DNA from: Spirochaetota bacterium
Lineage (GTDB): Bacteria > Spirochaetota > UBA4802 > JAFGDQ01
NCBI GenBank assembly: GCA_034190085.1
Contig: JAXHTS010000019.1
Span: forward strand, 1-64,000
Direction: 5' to 3'
DNA length: 64,000 bases
The notes under the pieces are model-generated. The model was not told where the DNA came from and ran no database searches. It worked only from the letters and a program-made list of their open reading frames with translations. Numbering within the stretch: position 1 is the stretch's first letter; each line of letters starts with the position of its first letter. Below, piece after piece: positions 18,481 to 26,831 of the stretch. The translations under genes were made by a program, and so were the position numbers.

Positions 18481-19809
18481 ATGTTAAAGAGAATATTAGT
18501 TTTTATCTTCAGCCTATGCATATGCCTTGTAATCAGATATTCATATGCTGAATATAACCTATCGGGCAGGGTTCTTCATGACTCTCGTATTCTGAAAGGC
18601 AGGGGCATATATGCTGAAAACAGCAGGGGTGAGTTCACCAAGTCTATATCACGTATGGAGTTTAGAATAAACAGGACTGATGAGAGCGGGTTCAGCCTTA
18701 TGGGGGAGTTATGGGCAACATACGATCATCTCGACTCATATGCTGATCAGTTTACCGAGAGGGAAGATGATACCCAGAGGATTGATTATGATGAGTTCTA
18801 TATAAGGGAGGCATACATAAGCGCAAATATTGGTCCTGCGGAGTTAAAGATTGGCAAGATGCTCATTAACTGGGGAAGGGTGGATGAGATAAATCCAATT
18901 GATATAGTAAACCCGGAAGATTTTAGTGAGTTTTACACTATTGAAAAGGAAGAGAGGGGAATACCGATATTGCTTGCTGATGGTCTTCTTTACATTGGCA
19001 ACTTTACACTTGAGGCCGTGTGGATACCTTTTTTCGAGCCCGCAAGAATGCCGACCACCGGCCCGTGGGCGCTAAAGACATTCATTGACTTACAGGCCTT
19101 ATTGACGCCTCAACAGTACGCCTCGCTCGATTTCAGCGCGAAGGAGAATGAAGGCAAGCGGGATATTCTCAATTCCGAGACAGCGGCCCGCTTCTCCGGT
19201 CTATTGGGCTCGCTGGATTTCGGGCTGGTATTCTTCTATGGATTCAACGATCTCCCTGGTTTAAAAACAGAGGTAGACGATCTTGGCCAGCCTGCGTTAG
19301 TAGTTACATATCGTCGCTTTCATGGATATGGTTTTGACTTTGCCTACTCTATTGCGGGTTATGGGTTCAGAGGTGAGGCTCTTTATCGGGACAAGGTATT
19401 ATACCCGCTGTCAGTTTCGATTGTTGGTTTCACCAACCACACCTCTTCGGATATTCAGAGCGTTCTTGGCATAGATAAGACCTTTGGGGATAATTTTTAT
19501 GTGAATGTACAGTTGATATATAATCGAATTTTGGATCATACCGAAGATGTGTTAGCAGATGAGGATCTATTCATGGGCATGGGAACGCTGGAAGATTTAT
19601 TCTTTAACGATGAGCTAAAGCTGGGAGTCGGGTTCTTCTATGGTTTTAATGAAGCAGACTGGTTGATTTTTCCGTATGCGGAATATCGTCTGACTGATAA
19701 TCTGAAGGCAGAATCGGGTGTATATATCATATGCGGGCCGGATGATTCTGACATAGGCCAGTTTGATGAGAATGATATGGTCTATTTGAGGGCTAGTTAT
19801 TCTTATTAG
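18481..19809 (+). CDS. DUF1302-like outer-membrane beta-barrel protein
   Basis: A 442-residue exported protein: signal peptide (cleavage near YSYAEY), then alternating short strands throughout. The block ELKIGKMLINWGRVDEINPIDIVNPED matches the GKQ..WG..D..NP.D core of DUF1302-type barrels. It ends in MVYLRASYSY, aromatic at the last residue as outer-membrane barrels usually are. Sixteen bases separate it from the LolA-like gene and GGAGGG precedes the ATG, so the two are one operon. Inferred to be the outer-membrane component receiving or inserting the exporter substrate. Confidence 0.8.
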   Translation: MLKRILVFIFSLCICLVIRYSYAEYNLSGRVLHDSRILKGRGIYAENSRGEFTKSISRMEFRINRTDESGFSLMGELWATYDHLDSYADQFTEREDDTQRIDYDEFYIREAYISANIGPAELKIGKMLINWGRVDEINPIDIVNPEDFSEFYTIEKEERGIPILLADGLLYIGNFTLEAVWIPFFEPARMPTTGPWALKTFIDLQALLTPQQYASLDFSAKENEGKRDILNSETAARFSGLLGSLDFGLVFFYGFNDLPGLKTEVDDLGQPALVVTYRRFHGYGFDFAYSIAGYGFRGEALYRDKVLYPLSVSIVGFTNHTSSDIQSVLGIDKTFGDNFYVNVQLIYNRILDHTEDVLADEDLFMGMGTLEDLFFNDELKLGVGFFYGFNEADWLIFPYAEYRLTDNLKAESGVYIICGPDDSDIGQFDENDMVYLRASYSY

Positions 19810-20085
19810 TAGACTGATTCCTATTTCTACAATCGTAAAATATATTTCATGTTTCTTCATAATGAGATAGTATCAATGTAGCTTATCTAATAGTTCAGAT
19901 GAGTAATCTGAATTCATACAAAACCTTTAACCTTCCAATTCTCTATTATAAATAACTAGATGGCGATCTTATTTATCAATCACAACACAAACTGAGATGA
20001 CAACATAGAGTGATATTTATCCCTTGAACTTGTCTCGATATTATGATATAAAGTAAGGTAAGAGATGTAACAATTCACTCTATGG
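19810..20085. other. Intergenic stretch without a recognised gene
   Basis: No supported gene lies between the barrel gene and the structured leader of the next gene. No T-rich terminator hairpin was spotted. Confidence 0.4.
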
Positions 20086-20163
20086 GAGCTTATTTCAGTA
20101 GGCATTCTGAAATACTGAAATGCCGGGATACTATAGAAGTTTTTTTCTTTCCTACTGGAATAG
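20086..20163 (+). promoter_or_regulatory. Bipartite leader element (CAGTAGG/CCTACTG), copy 1
   Basis: The sequence GAGCTTATTTCAGTAGG (20086-20102) is followed 48 bases later by CCTACTGGAATAG (20151-20163), whose first seven bases are the reverse complement of CAGTAGG. The left part can instead pair locally: TTTCAGTA (20093-20100) with TACTGAAA (20113-20120), or GGCATT with AATGCC. These pairings exclude each other, as in attenuators and riboswitches. It lies 37 bases before a lipoprotein gene. A second copy is at 35746-35827. Confidence 0.4.
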
Positions 20164-20199
20164 GCTCTAAGTTTGTTTTTACAAAGGATTGGTCTAATA

Positions 20200-21423
20200 A
20201 TGATAATGAGAAAGAACTATATCCAAGGATGGTTGGTGACACCTTTTCTTATTATTTCTGTCTTTTTTTCACAAGGGTGCAATCCAGATGAAGAAATATT
20301 AGATAACACTATTTACCCCCTTCCCATTTATCATTCACCAGAAACACTGGAAGAGTATTTACTTGAAACGAATCAAAAATATCCGGATATTACATATTTA
20401 GAACCTATAGGAACAAGTATTGAAGGAAGGACCATATGGGGATTTGTGATATCTGACAAGCCACTGGATCATGAATTAGAGCCAAAGATTAGATTAACAG
20501 GTTCAATACATGGGGATGAGAATATTACTACAGAGGTGCTTATTCATATGATAGAGCATATTACTAATGGCTATTATAATAACGATCAACGAATAAGGGC
20601 GATTGTTGATAACAGATATACAGTTTTTATACCTATGATGAATCCAGATGGAGTTGCCAATGAATCTAGATACAATGCTAACAACGTTGATTTAAACCGA
20701 AATTTTGAGGTAAAATGGCAAAACTGGAATAGACACGGCCAGTTCCCTTTTTCTGAGTCAGAGTCAAAATCTTTAAAGGATTACTCTCTTTATATGGTGT
20801 TCCAACTATCTTTATCATTTCATTCCGGCGCTGTGCTAGTTAATATGCCTTTTGACTATGCAAGTGAGCATGATGGTGGGGATATACCACAGGAATATGA
20901 TCTAATATGCTACCTAGCCAAGGTATACACAACTTCAGGAAGATTTCTTGAAACCGAGGGAATGCTGAATTCGCCTAATATGGATGAAGGCACCATCAAT
21001 GGTGGAGATTGGTTTATTGCATATGGTACTTTACAGGATTGGAGCTATATTGATACTGGGGCAATCGATTTTACAGTGGAGATAACCAAAAACAATCCCA
21101 CAAACATTGAGGAGATAAATGATATCTTTGAATTGAACAGGGATTCAATCCTATCCTATATAGAATCCGCAGGAATTGGCATCCATGGCAGGGTCGTTGA
21201 TGTCTCAGAGGGTGAGGTTCCTGTTTCTGCTACAATCACAATTGATGCAGGGGATATAAATACATATTCTGATGCCTTTGGCTATTACCACCGAATCCTG
21301 CTTCCAGGCAACTATATAATCACATTTACCGCTGATGGATATGAGGAATATTCAAAGGAGATAGAGATTACAGAGTCTTCACCATTAATAGAAATGGATG
21401 TTGTTATGGAGAAGAATATATAG
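20200..21423 (+). CDS. M14 zinc carboxypeptidase lipoprotein with C-terminal CarboxypepD-reg-like domain
   Basis: About 407 residues. A signal sequence ends in a lipobox (FFSQGC), so it is likely membrane-anchored outside the cytoplasm. The M14 residues are all visible: zinc ligands in SIHGDE, NPDGV plus NVDLNRNF for substrate carboxylate binding, the third zinc ligand in SFHSG and the catalytic glutamate in DFTVEITK. Residues from about 330 (IHGRVVDVSEGEVPVSATI) form a beta-sandwich like those of carboxypeptidase D/M. It would trim C-terminal residues from peptides or proteins at the envelope. An ATG two codons later is equally possible. It stands alone, behind a structured leader. Confidence 0.88.
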   Translation: MIMRKNYIQGWLVTPFLIISVFFSQGCNPDEEILDNTIYPLPIYHSPETLEEYLLETNQKYPDITYLEPIGTSIEGRTIWGFVISDKPLDHELEPKIRLTGSIHGDENITTEVLIHMIEHITNGYYNNDQRIRAIVDNRYTVFIPMMNPDGVANESRYNANNVDLNRNFEVKWQNWNRHGQFPFSESESKSLKDYSLYMVFQLSLSFHSGAVLVNMPFDYASEHDGGDIPQEYDLICYLAKVYTTSGRFLETEGMLNSPNMDEGTINGGDWFIAYGTLQDWSYIDTGAIDFTVEITKNNPTNIEEINDIFELNRDSILSYIESAGIGIHGRVVDVSEGEVPVSATITIDAGDINTYSDAFGYYHRILLPGNYIITFTADGYEEYSKEIEITESSPLIEMDVVMEKNI

Positions 21424-21536
21424 GCGTGAAAATATAGAGAAATATTTTGAATCTAATAATTTGTACACATCATGATAGGCATTACAAGATAAAATAATGT
21501 AAAATCAATAGTCCATCAAGGTAGTATGGCTTTCAC

Positions 21537-24356
21537 TTACTCCACTTTAATACTATACAAATGGCTCTCCATTACAAGCTCAAACCTGTTTTTTTCAGCA
21601 AAGCTAAAGGAAGTGGCTTTCTTATAGATTTCCAGATCAAGAGCTGTAAGATCAACATCTGTGACATAATAATTATAGCCCTTTACACTATCCATATAAA
21701 CCAACATGTCTTTAGCAACTTTACTAGTATCTGATCTTTTGAATGGACTAGTCTCTCCCCCATAGGGTAGGGAGAAGCGATATCCAATCTCTCGGTCGTC
21801 CAATATCTCCAAAGATATCCTAAAGGGCATAATCATTTTTTCAAGTTCAAAGATATTCTTTTCAAGTTCTGGCTTTTTCTCAGTTATGCTACATTTATTT
21901 CTCACATCCCTTACAAGTTCATAGATCTCAATGTTTTTATCCACCCTGCCTAGCGAAGAATTAGGATTATTTTTTACTACCTGAGATATAACATTTTTGG
22001 AAAAAATATATAATCGAGTCAGATAGTCAATAAAACGATCTGAGTTCTCTCTATAAAAAATTATTGAACCCTGTTCATCTGAGACAAAGAAATAGCAATA
22101 TTTTCTCTCCTTTTGGTAATATATTTGAATGGTATCTTCTTTATAATTATCAATAATTAACCTTAAGTAGTTCAATTCTGGATGTCTGGGATCAATATGT
22201 ATTATATTTTTTCTTCCAATAATATTGGAAAGGCTGTAAAGCATCTTTAGCTCAGAATCATATACATTGCTGATAATCTTATCCTTGCCCTTTAATTTTC
22301 TAAAGGAGAATACAGTATAATTGTTGCCAAGTATTGTAATATATCTCTTTTCAGGCCACTCTTCAAATTTACGACTAATAAAAAGATCATAGGTTTCTTT
22401 AAAAAGGGATTTGATCCCCTTGAATGATTTGCTTGATTTATACGGAGATGGTGAGGTAAGCCATACACATCTTTCAAAATCATCCCTGTTATTCAGAGCA
22501 CCGTTTAATAATTTTACAAGAATATTCGAAATATCTATCTCATTATTATATTTTTCATAAATCGTTTCACCCCAGCTATTATGATATAGATAAAAAATAT
22601 CATCTATTCCTTTAGGATATTTTGAGTATAGATTTATTATTATAAAATTCAACAGGGGAAAGGGATCATCAAAAAAATACTTGTTCTGTATATTCAGCCT
22701 TTTGATTGAAAAATGCAGTGTTAACTCATTCATAAGCTCCCTTACGAAACCTGAATCAAGTAAATGATACCTGGACTTTATATCCACCCTTGAATAGTCT
22801 TTTTGAAACATACGATTCATGCTTATCCAAGCAAGAAGTGCAATAAGGGCCGGCTCCTTGTGAATAATTAACCTCTCAGAACCTCCCTTGCCTGACTTGA
22901 ATCCCTTGGATAACAACCAACTTACCTCGCCACCCTCCTTATTAATGGATTCGATTATGAGATTCTTCTCAATTGGATTATCCTTAAAGCTAACAGCCTG
23001 TCTGATCTTATTGCCAGATAATGAAAAACTGGAATGTATCTTTCTGGTAATAAATTTTATTTCTTCGTTTGAAAACTTTTGGGATAGCTTCTGGCTCTCT
23101 ATATTGCTTAGTATCCTTTTGTAGCTATTGAGAATCTGTTTTGTTATATTATTCCAGAATTTATTAATAGGCGTTATGTCCCAGTTCCTGAAGTTATCCA
23201 TCTGTTCAATTTTCGATTTTGACCACTGCCAACTTCTAACATATTCTGACATCTTTATTATCTTTTGCGATTTTTTATCATGAGGATTCGATGAAGAATA
23301 TTTTGAAAGATAAGGATCAATCTTAATATAAAAACACATTCTTAAAATCTCTGAAGACATCATTAAGTTATTATCATTAATATTTTTTGTATAATAATCA
23401 TGTACTTGGTTGAACATGAGTATGTATGGGTCAATATGATTCATATCAAGTTTAACATTCTGTACATTTTGCTTAATGATGTTACATAGCAAGGGATTTT
23501 CACCATCCTCATCAGAGAGATATCTTTCCATAATGCCAATTTTTATTATTGATTTAAAGGGATTCCCCAATGATTTAAGTATCTGGAAAATACCACCCCC
23601 AAGGAAATCCCCTTTATCTATATGATATAGATTTCCAAAATCAACATAATCCTTATTGAATTCCAATTCATCTAATACTTTGAGGTATTTATAATAGACT
23701 TTATCGTCAATTCCACTAGGCACTACCCACCAGAATGGTATCTTCCCACTAAGAAGGATTGAGCTTCTATAAAACTCGTCCTTTAACAATTTACCATTGG
23801 CTTTTCCGGAAAAACTATCTTCACTGGTATCAAACAAATCACTCCTAATTTTTGTAATATCATTCAAATAAAAATGGGTTTCAATATTAAAGTTCTCAGT
23901 TATCCATAGTTCAATTTCCCTTAACTTATTCATCAAGGAATTGATGTTTTGCAAACCAACCCTGTTTTCATCCAGGCAAATCCAGAAATCGATATCTGAT
24001 TCTTCGTTATACGCAATGCTGCCGGCGCTTCCCATGATTGCAAAAACCTCAATAAGTGGATTATTATTATCAGCGTTTGTGATGTGGACAGTTGGAAACC
24101 ATGTTCTAATAAAATGTAAGGCCCTTTCAGTAGGCGTATATCCATAAATACCAAGTGGTTCGAAGTTATTCACATACCCTGGTAGTCCTAATTGATTATC
24201 TCCTATTAGAATAGGCAAGGCATCTATTAGGTCTATTATACTTTTGTTTGAAATAGAGGAGGTGAACTTTTGCAGTCTAGTAATGTTATATTTCTGAAAG
24301 TTTTTCTTATTTTTCGATATTTCATTTTTATACTTGAGTATATCTTCCTGGTTCAT
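21537..24356 (-). CDS. cyaA: Class I adenylate cyclase
   Basis: A 939-residue protein making cyclic AMP from ATP, longer than the enterobacterial enzyme (about 850). The N-terminal half aligns with CyaA: GYTPTERALHFIRTWFP, then the nucleotidyltransferase core MGSAGSIAYNEESDIDFW (residues about 108-125) with the metal-binding Asp pair, LREIELWITENFNIETHFYL, DEFYRSSILLSGKIPFW, DFGNLYHI, ILKSLGNPFKSIIKI, DPYILMFNQV and SWQWSKSKIEQMDNFRNW. The C-terminal 450 residues match less clearly and probably regulate it. No Crp-type regulator is in the window. No good ribosome binding site precedes the ATG. Confidence 0.9.
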   Translation of the reverse strand: MNQEDILKYKNEISKNKKNFQKYNITRLQKFTSSISNKSIIDLIDALPILIGDNQLGLPGYVNNFEPLGIYGYTPTERALHFIRTWFPTVHITNADNNNPLIEVFAIMGSAGSIAYNEESDIDFWICLDENRVGLQNINSLMNKLREIELWITENFNIETHFYLNDITKIRSDLFDTSEDSFSGKANGKLLKDEFYRSSILLSGKIPFWWVVPSGIDDKVYYKYLKVLDELEFNKDYVDFGNLYHIDKGDFLGGGIFQILKSLGNPFKSIIKIGIMERYLSDEDGENPLLCNIIKQNVQNVKLDMNHIDPYILMFNQVHDYYTKNINDNNLMMSSEILRMCFYIKIDPYLSKYSSSNPHDKKSQKIIKMSEYVRSWQWSKSKIEQMDNFRNWDITPINKFWNNITKQILNSYKRILSNIESQKLSQKFSNEEIKFITRKIHSSFSLSGNKIRQAVSFKDNPIEKNLIIESINKEGGEVSWLLSKGFKSGKGGSERLIIHKEPALIALLAWISMNRMFQKDYSRVDIKSRYHLLDSGFVRELMNELTLHFSIKRLNIQNKYFFDDPFPLLNFIIINLYSKYPKGIDDIFYLYHNSWGETIYEKYNNEIDISNILVKLLNGALNNRDDFERCVWLTSPSPYKSSKSFKGIKSLFKETYDLFISRKFEEWPEKRYITILGNNYTVFSFRKLKGKDKIISNVYDSELKMLYSLSNIIGRKNIIHIDPRHPELNYLRLIIDNYKEDTIQIYYQKERKYCYFFVSDEQGSIIFYRENSDRFIDYLTRLYIFSKNVISQVVKNNPNSSLGRVDKNIEIYELVRDVRNKCSITEKKPELEKNIFELEKMIMPFRISLEILDDREIGYRFSLPYGGETSPFKRSDTSKVAKDMLVYMDSVKGYNYYVTDVDLTALDLEIYKKATSFSFAEKNRFELVMESHLYSIKVE

Positions 24357-24475
24357 AATATACCATTAGCTAAATTATTATACTTTTTATGATGGATAAT
24401 ATTTTCGAAACAGAATCCCAGATATTACAAGGATATAATTTTAATATTAACCATTCTTATAGAGAAAGGTATTCC

Positions 24476-24589
24476 ATGAATTGTTTATTTTTACTCTTAA
24501 TAATATACATAACATCTTGTAACTGCAAACACAATTTAACTTTTTTGGGGAATGTCCAAGTCAATGATATAAGCAGTTGTGAATATTGA
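24476..24589 (+). CDS. Possible tiny lipoprotein
   Basis: A 37-residue frame starting MNCLFLLLIIYITSC: hydrophobic core and lipobox-like ITSC, then a short polar tail. GAAAGG lies six bases before the ATG. It may be a genuine small lipoprotein or the remains of a larger one. No homologue is recognised. Confidence 0.3.
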   Translation: MNCLFLLLIIYITSCNCKHNLTFLGNVQVNDISSCEY

Positions 24590-24769
24590 TCATTCTTATA
24601 TGAAAGCTAAAATCCACAATCAAATAGCATTTGTGAAAGATTTCAAAAACAGTATTGAATTTAAATAGTTAAGATAATAGCTTACACTCCGATAATAAAG
24701 GTGATACTTATTCCTTCAGGGGAGAACAAGTGTCACCTTTCGCAAAATATACTTTCAGGAGGAGTGTTT

Positions 24770-25307
24770 ATGAAGCAGGAAAATAAAATAATCAAACAAA
24801 AAGTTGGCATGATAAAACTTGCTAGAGAATTAGGAAACGTATCACAAGCATGCAAGGTTTTTGGATATTCAAGAGATAGCTTCTACAGATTTAAAAAACT
24901 TTATGAGGAAGGTGGTGAAGAGGCTCTAAAAGAGATTAGCAGAAAGAAACCTAATATCAAAAATAGGATTAACCCAGTAATAGAAGAGGCAGTTTTAAAG
25001 ATGACCTTTGATCGACCAGCTTATGGACAATTGCGAGTTTCAAACGAGTTAAGGAAAGAAGGTTTATTCGTTTCTCCAGGGGGGGTGAGGAGTATTTGGC
25101 AAAGGCATGATCTGGAGACATTTAAGAAGAGAATCAAGGCATTAGAGGCTAGGGTAGCTAAGGATAATCTGGTATTTACTGGGGCTTAAGCTAATAGCTT
25201 TAGAGAAGTCTAAGATCGTAAAAGAGGTATATGGGGATTTTAAAACGGAACATTCTGGCAAGTATTGTTATAGGAAAACGCTCATACAAATATTTTTTGA
25301 TTCGTAA
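24770..25307 (+). pseudogene. IS481-type transposase, truncated and frameshifted
   Basis: Begins MKQENK behind a strong AGGAGGAG. The first 139 residues carry the helix-turn-helix part of IS481-class transposases: ELGNVSQACKVFGYSRDSFYRFK, EISRKKPNIKNRI, RPAYGQLRVSNELRKEGLFVSPGGVRSIWQRH. The frame ends at 25189 just where homologues continue; the continuation, LIALEKSKIVKEVYGDFKTEH, appears in another frame and stops at 25307. The whole DDE catalytic domain is missing. A hairpin (AAGGTGATACTT and AAGTGTCACCTT, about 24701-24741) stands before it. No intact terminal repeats were found. Confidence 0.8.
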
Positions 25308-25458
25308 AGTATTAATTTATAAAAAAATTGGGTAATAATGTACAGACAGCACAAGTAAAAGAGTATGTAAAATTAAATGCTGGCTAGTTGTAGTATTGTT
25401 AAGGGATATTCTATATCTCACCTAGTTACTTGATTATCTTCAAGAAACGATGATATTA

Positions 25459-25519
25459 GGGGGATAAAATATTTGAAACCCTGATAATGCATTTAGAAAA
25501 TTTCAAACTTTTATCCCCC
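25459..25519. repeat. Long inverted repeat after the tRNA genes
   Basis: GGGGGATAAAA...TTTGAAA (25459-25478) faces TTTCAAAC-TTTTATCCCCC (25501-25519) across a 22-base loop, giving a stem of about eighteen pairs with a small internal mismatch. It lies six bases past the 3' end of the tRNA-Glu gene on the minus strand, so it may terminate or help process the tRNA transcript. There is no clear T-run behind it. Confidence 0.5.
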
Positions 25520-25524
25520 TGATG

Positions 25525-25597
<73 letters not shown>

Positions 25598-25675
25598 ATT
25601 CTCCTGAATAAACAGGTTCGGCAACTTAGTTGCTAACAAAGAAAACTGTAAAATAAAATTGAATCCTATATTAAT

Positions 25676-25748
25676 TGAGCCGCCGGAGAATCGAACTCCG
25701 GACCCACTGCTTAAAAGGCAGTTGCTCTACCGACTGAGCTAGCGGCTC
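25676..25748 (-). tRNA. tRNA-Lys (TTT)
   Basis: The minus strand gives a 73-base cloverleaf: acceptor GAGCCGC with GCGGCTC, D-arm AGCTCAGTCGGTAGAGC, anticodon stem ACTGC/GCAGT with loop CTTTTAA (anticodon TTT), T-arm CCGGAGTTCGATTCTCCGG, discriminator A. CCA is not encoded. It lies 78 bases upstream of tRNA-Glu, probably in one transcript. Confidence 0.95.
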
Positions 25749-25898
25749 AAAATATAATGGATCACAATTATATATTGCTCTATTCATGTCAAACAAAAAA
25801 AATGAATATAAATTTAATGAAATTCAATATTCATCTTCCAAGTGAATTAAACCTGAATAATGTGGATACATCTTGAATGCAGGTTTGATGATGACTTA

Positions 25899-25928
25899 AA
25901 AGAAAAAAATAGAGGGATATATCCCCTC
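25899..25928 (-). terminator. Rho-independent terminator after the diaphorase genes
   Basis: On the minus strand GAGGG and CCCTC (25912-25928) form a hairpin with a short AT loop, followed directly by a run of Ts (complement of 25900-25909). It lies about 260 bases beyond the end of the last diaphorase gene; the interval holds no recognised gene. Confidence 0.65.
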
Positions 25929-26189
25929 ACTTATTTGAATTGAAAAATAATAGTATTTACTTATGTTGTCTGATCTTTTTATTACTGAATTATTGGCAGT
26001 TGTCAAGCATTTATTCATATTTAGGATTCACAATGTAACAAATATATACAAAAATCATAATATCATTTTCTTCGGTGTATGCATAGCTTCAATAGCATTT
26101 ATATCAGTAAAATTATTACTGTTGGGTTTATAATGAAAAGGATTTAAAAAAATGGGATACAAGTTAGAAATGTGACGATGAATGTTTGA

Positions 26190-26831
26190 TTATATATCGC
26201 TTCTCTTGGTAAGTGCGGCCACAGGACAGATATCAACGCATTTGTAACATTTTCCGCATGGGATGCTATCTGGATCAGTTTCACCGTAAAAGCTTATTAA
26301 CATATCAAGGCCACGTTTTGCAAAGGTTAAATAGGGATGTTTATGCAATTTTGTGCATATATAGATGCATTTGCCGCATAAGACGCATTTGTGAGGGTGG
26401 TATTCCAGGAAGGGGTGGTCTGCTTCTGGTTTGATCTTTCTATCCAGTAACTCAATCCTCTTCTGTTTAAGTGGAACATGCAGAAATTTTGCTATCCTCT
26501 GTAATTCGCATCTCTTATTGGCTGGGCATACCCTGCATTCGATATTGTGTGAAGAGAGGAGTAGTTCGAATGCTGTTCTCTGCAGTCGCCTTACCTGTGG
26601 TGTGTCTGTTTTAACTATCATGCCATCTTTTACCCTGATAGAACAAGATGTCACAGGCTCTCTCTCGCCTTCAACCTCAACAAAGCACAATCTGCATGAG
26701 GCTGGGGGATTATCCATCTCCTTTAGGTTGCAGAGGTTGGGGATATATATCCCATTATCCAGACATGTCCATAAGAGGCTTGAGCCCTCATCCGCCTCTA
26801 TCTCCATGTTGTCAACTTGAAGCTTGATCAT
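26190..26831 (-). CDS. HoxU/NuoG-N-terminus-like iron-sulfur subunit
   Basis: A 213-residue electron-transfer subunit equivalent to HoxU or the first quarter of NuoG. In order: a plant-ferredoxin-type [2Fe-2S] domain (cysteines at PNLC, ASCRLC and TSC), the NuoG-type cluster HNIECRVCPANKRC (HX3CX2CX5C), and two [4Fe-4S] motifs (KCVLCGKCIYIC and PCGKCYKCVDICP). It lacks the large molybdopterin-like part of NuoG. Its start overlaps the end of the NuoF-like gene, so the two are translationally coupled. It would pass electrons between the flavin subunit and an unknown partner. Confidence 0.9.
   Translation of the reverse strand: MIKLQVDNMEIEADEGSSLLWTCLDNGIYIPNLCNLKEMDNPPASCRLCFVEVEGEREPVTSCSIRVKDGMIVKTDTPQVRRLQRTAFELLLSSHNIECRVCPANKRCELQRIAKFLHVPLKQKRIELLDRKIKPEADHPFLEYHPHKCVLCGKCIYICTKLHKHPYLTFAKRGLDMLISFYGETDPDSIPCGKCYKCVDICPVAALTKRSDI

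Noticed and set aside
20082-20291. 69-residue frame overlapping the carboxypeptidase start
   Set aside because: It reads the structured leader and runs out of frame into the carboxypeptidase; its PTGIGSK stretch only reflects the shared 13-base repeat.
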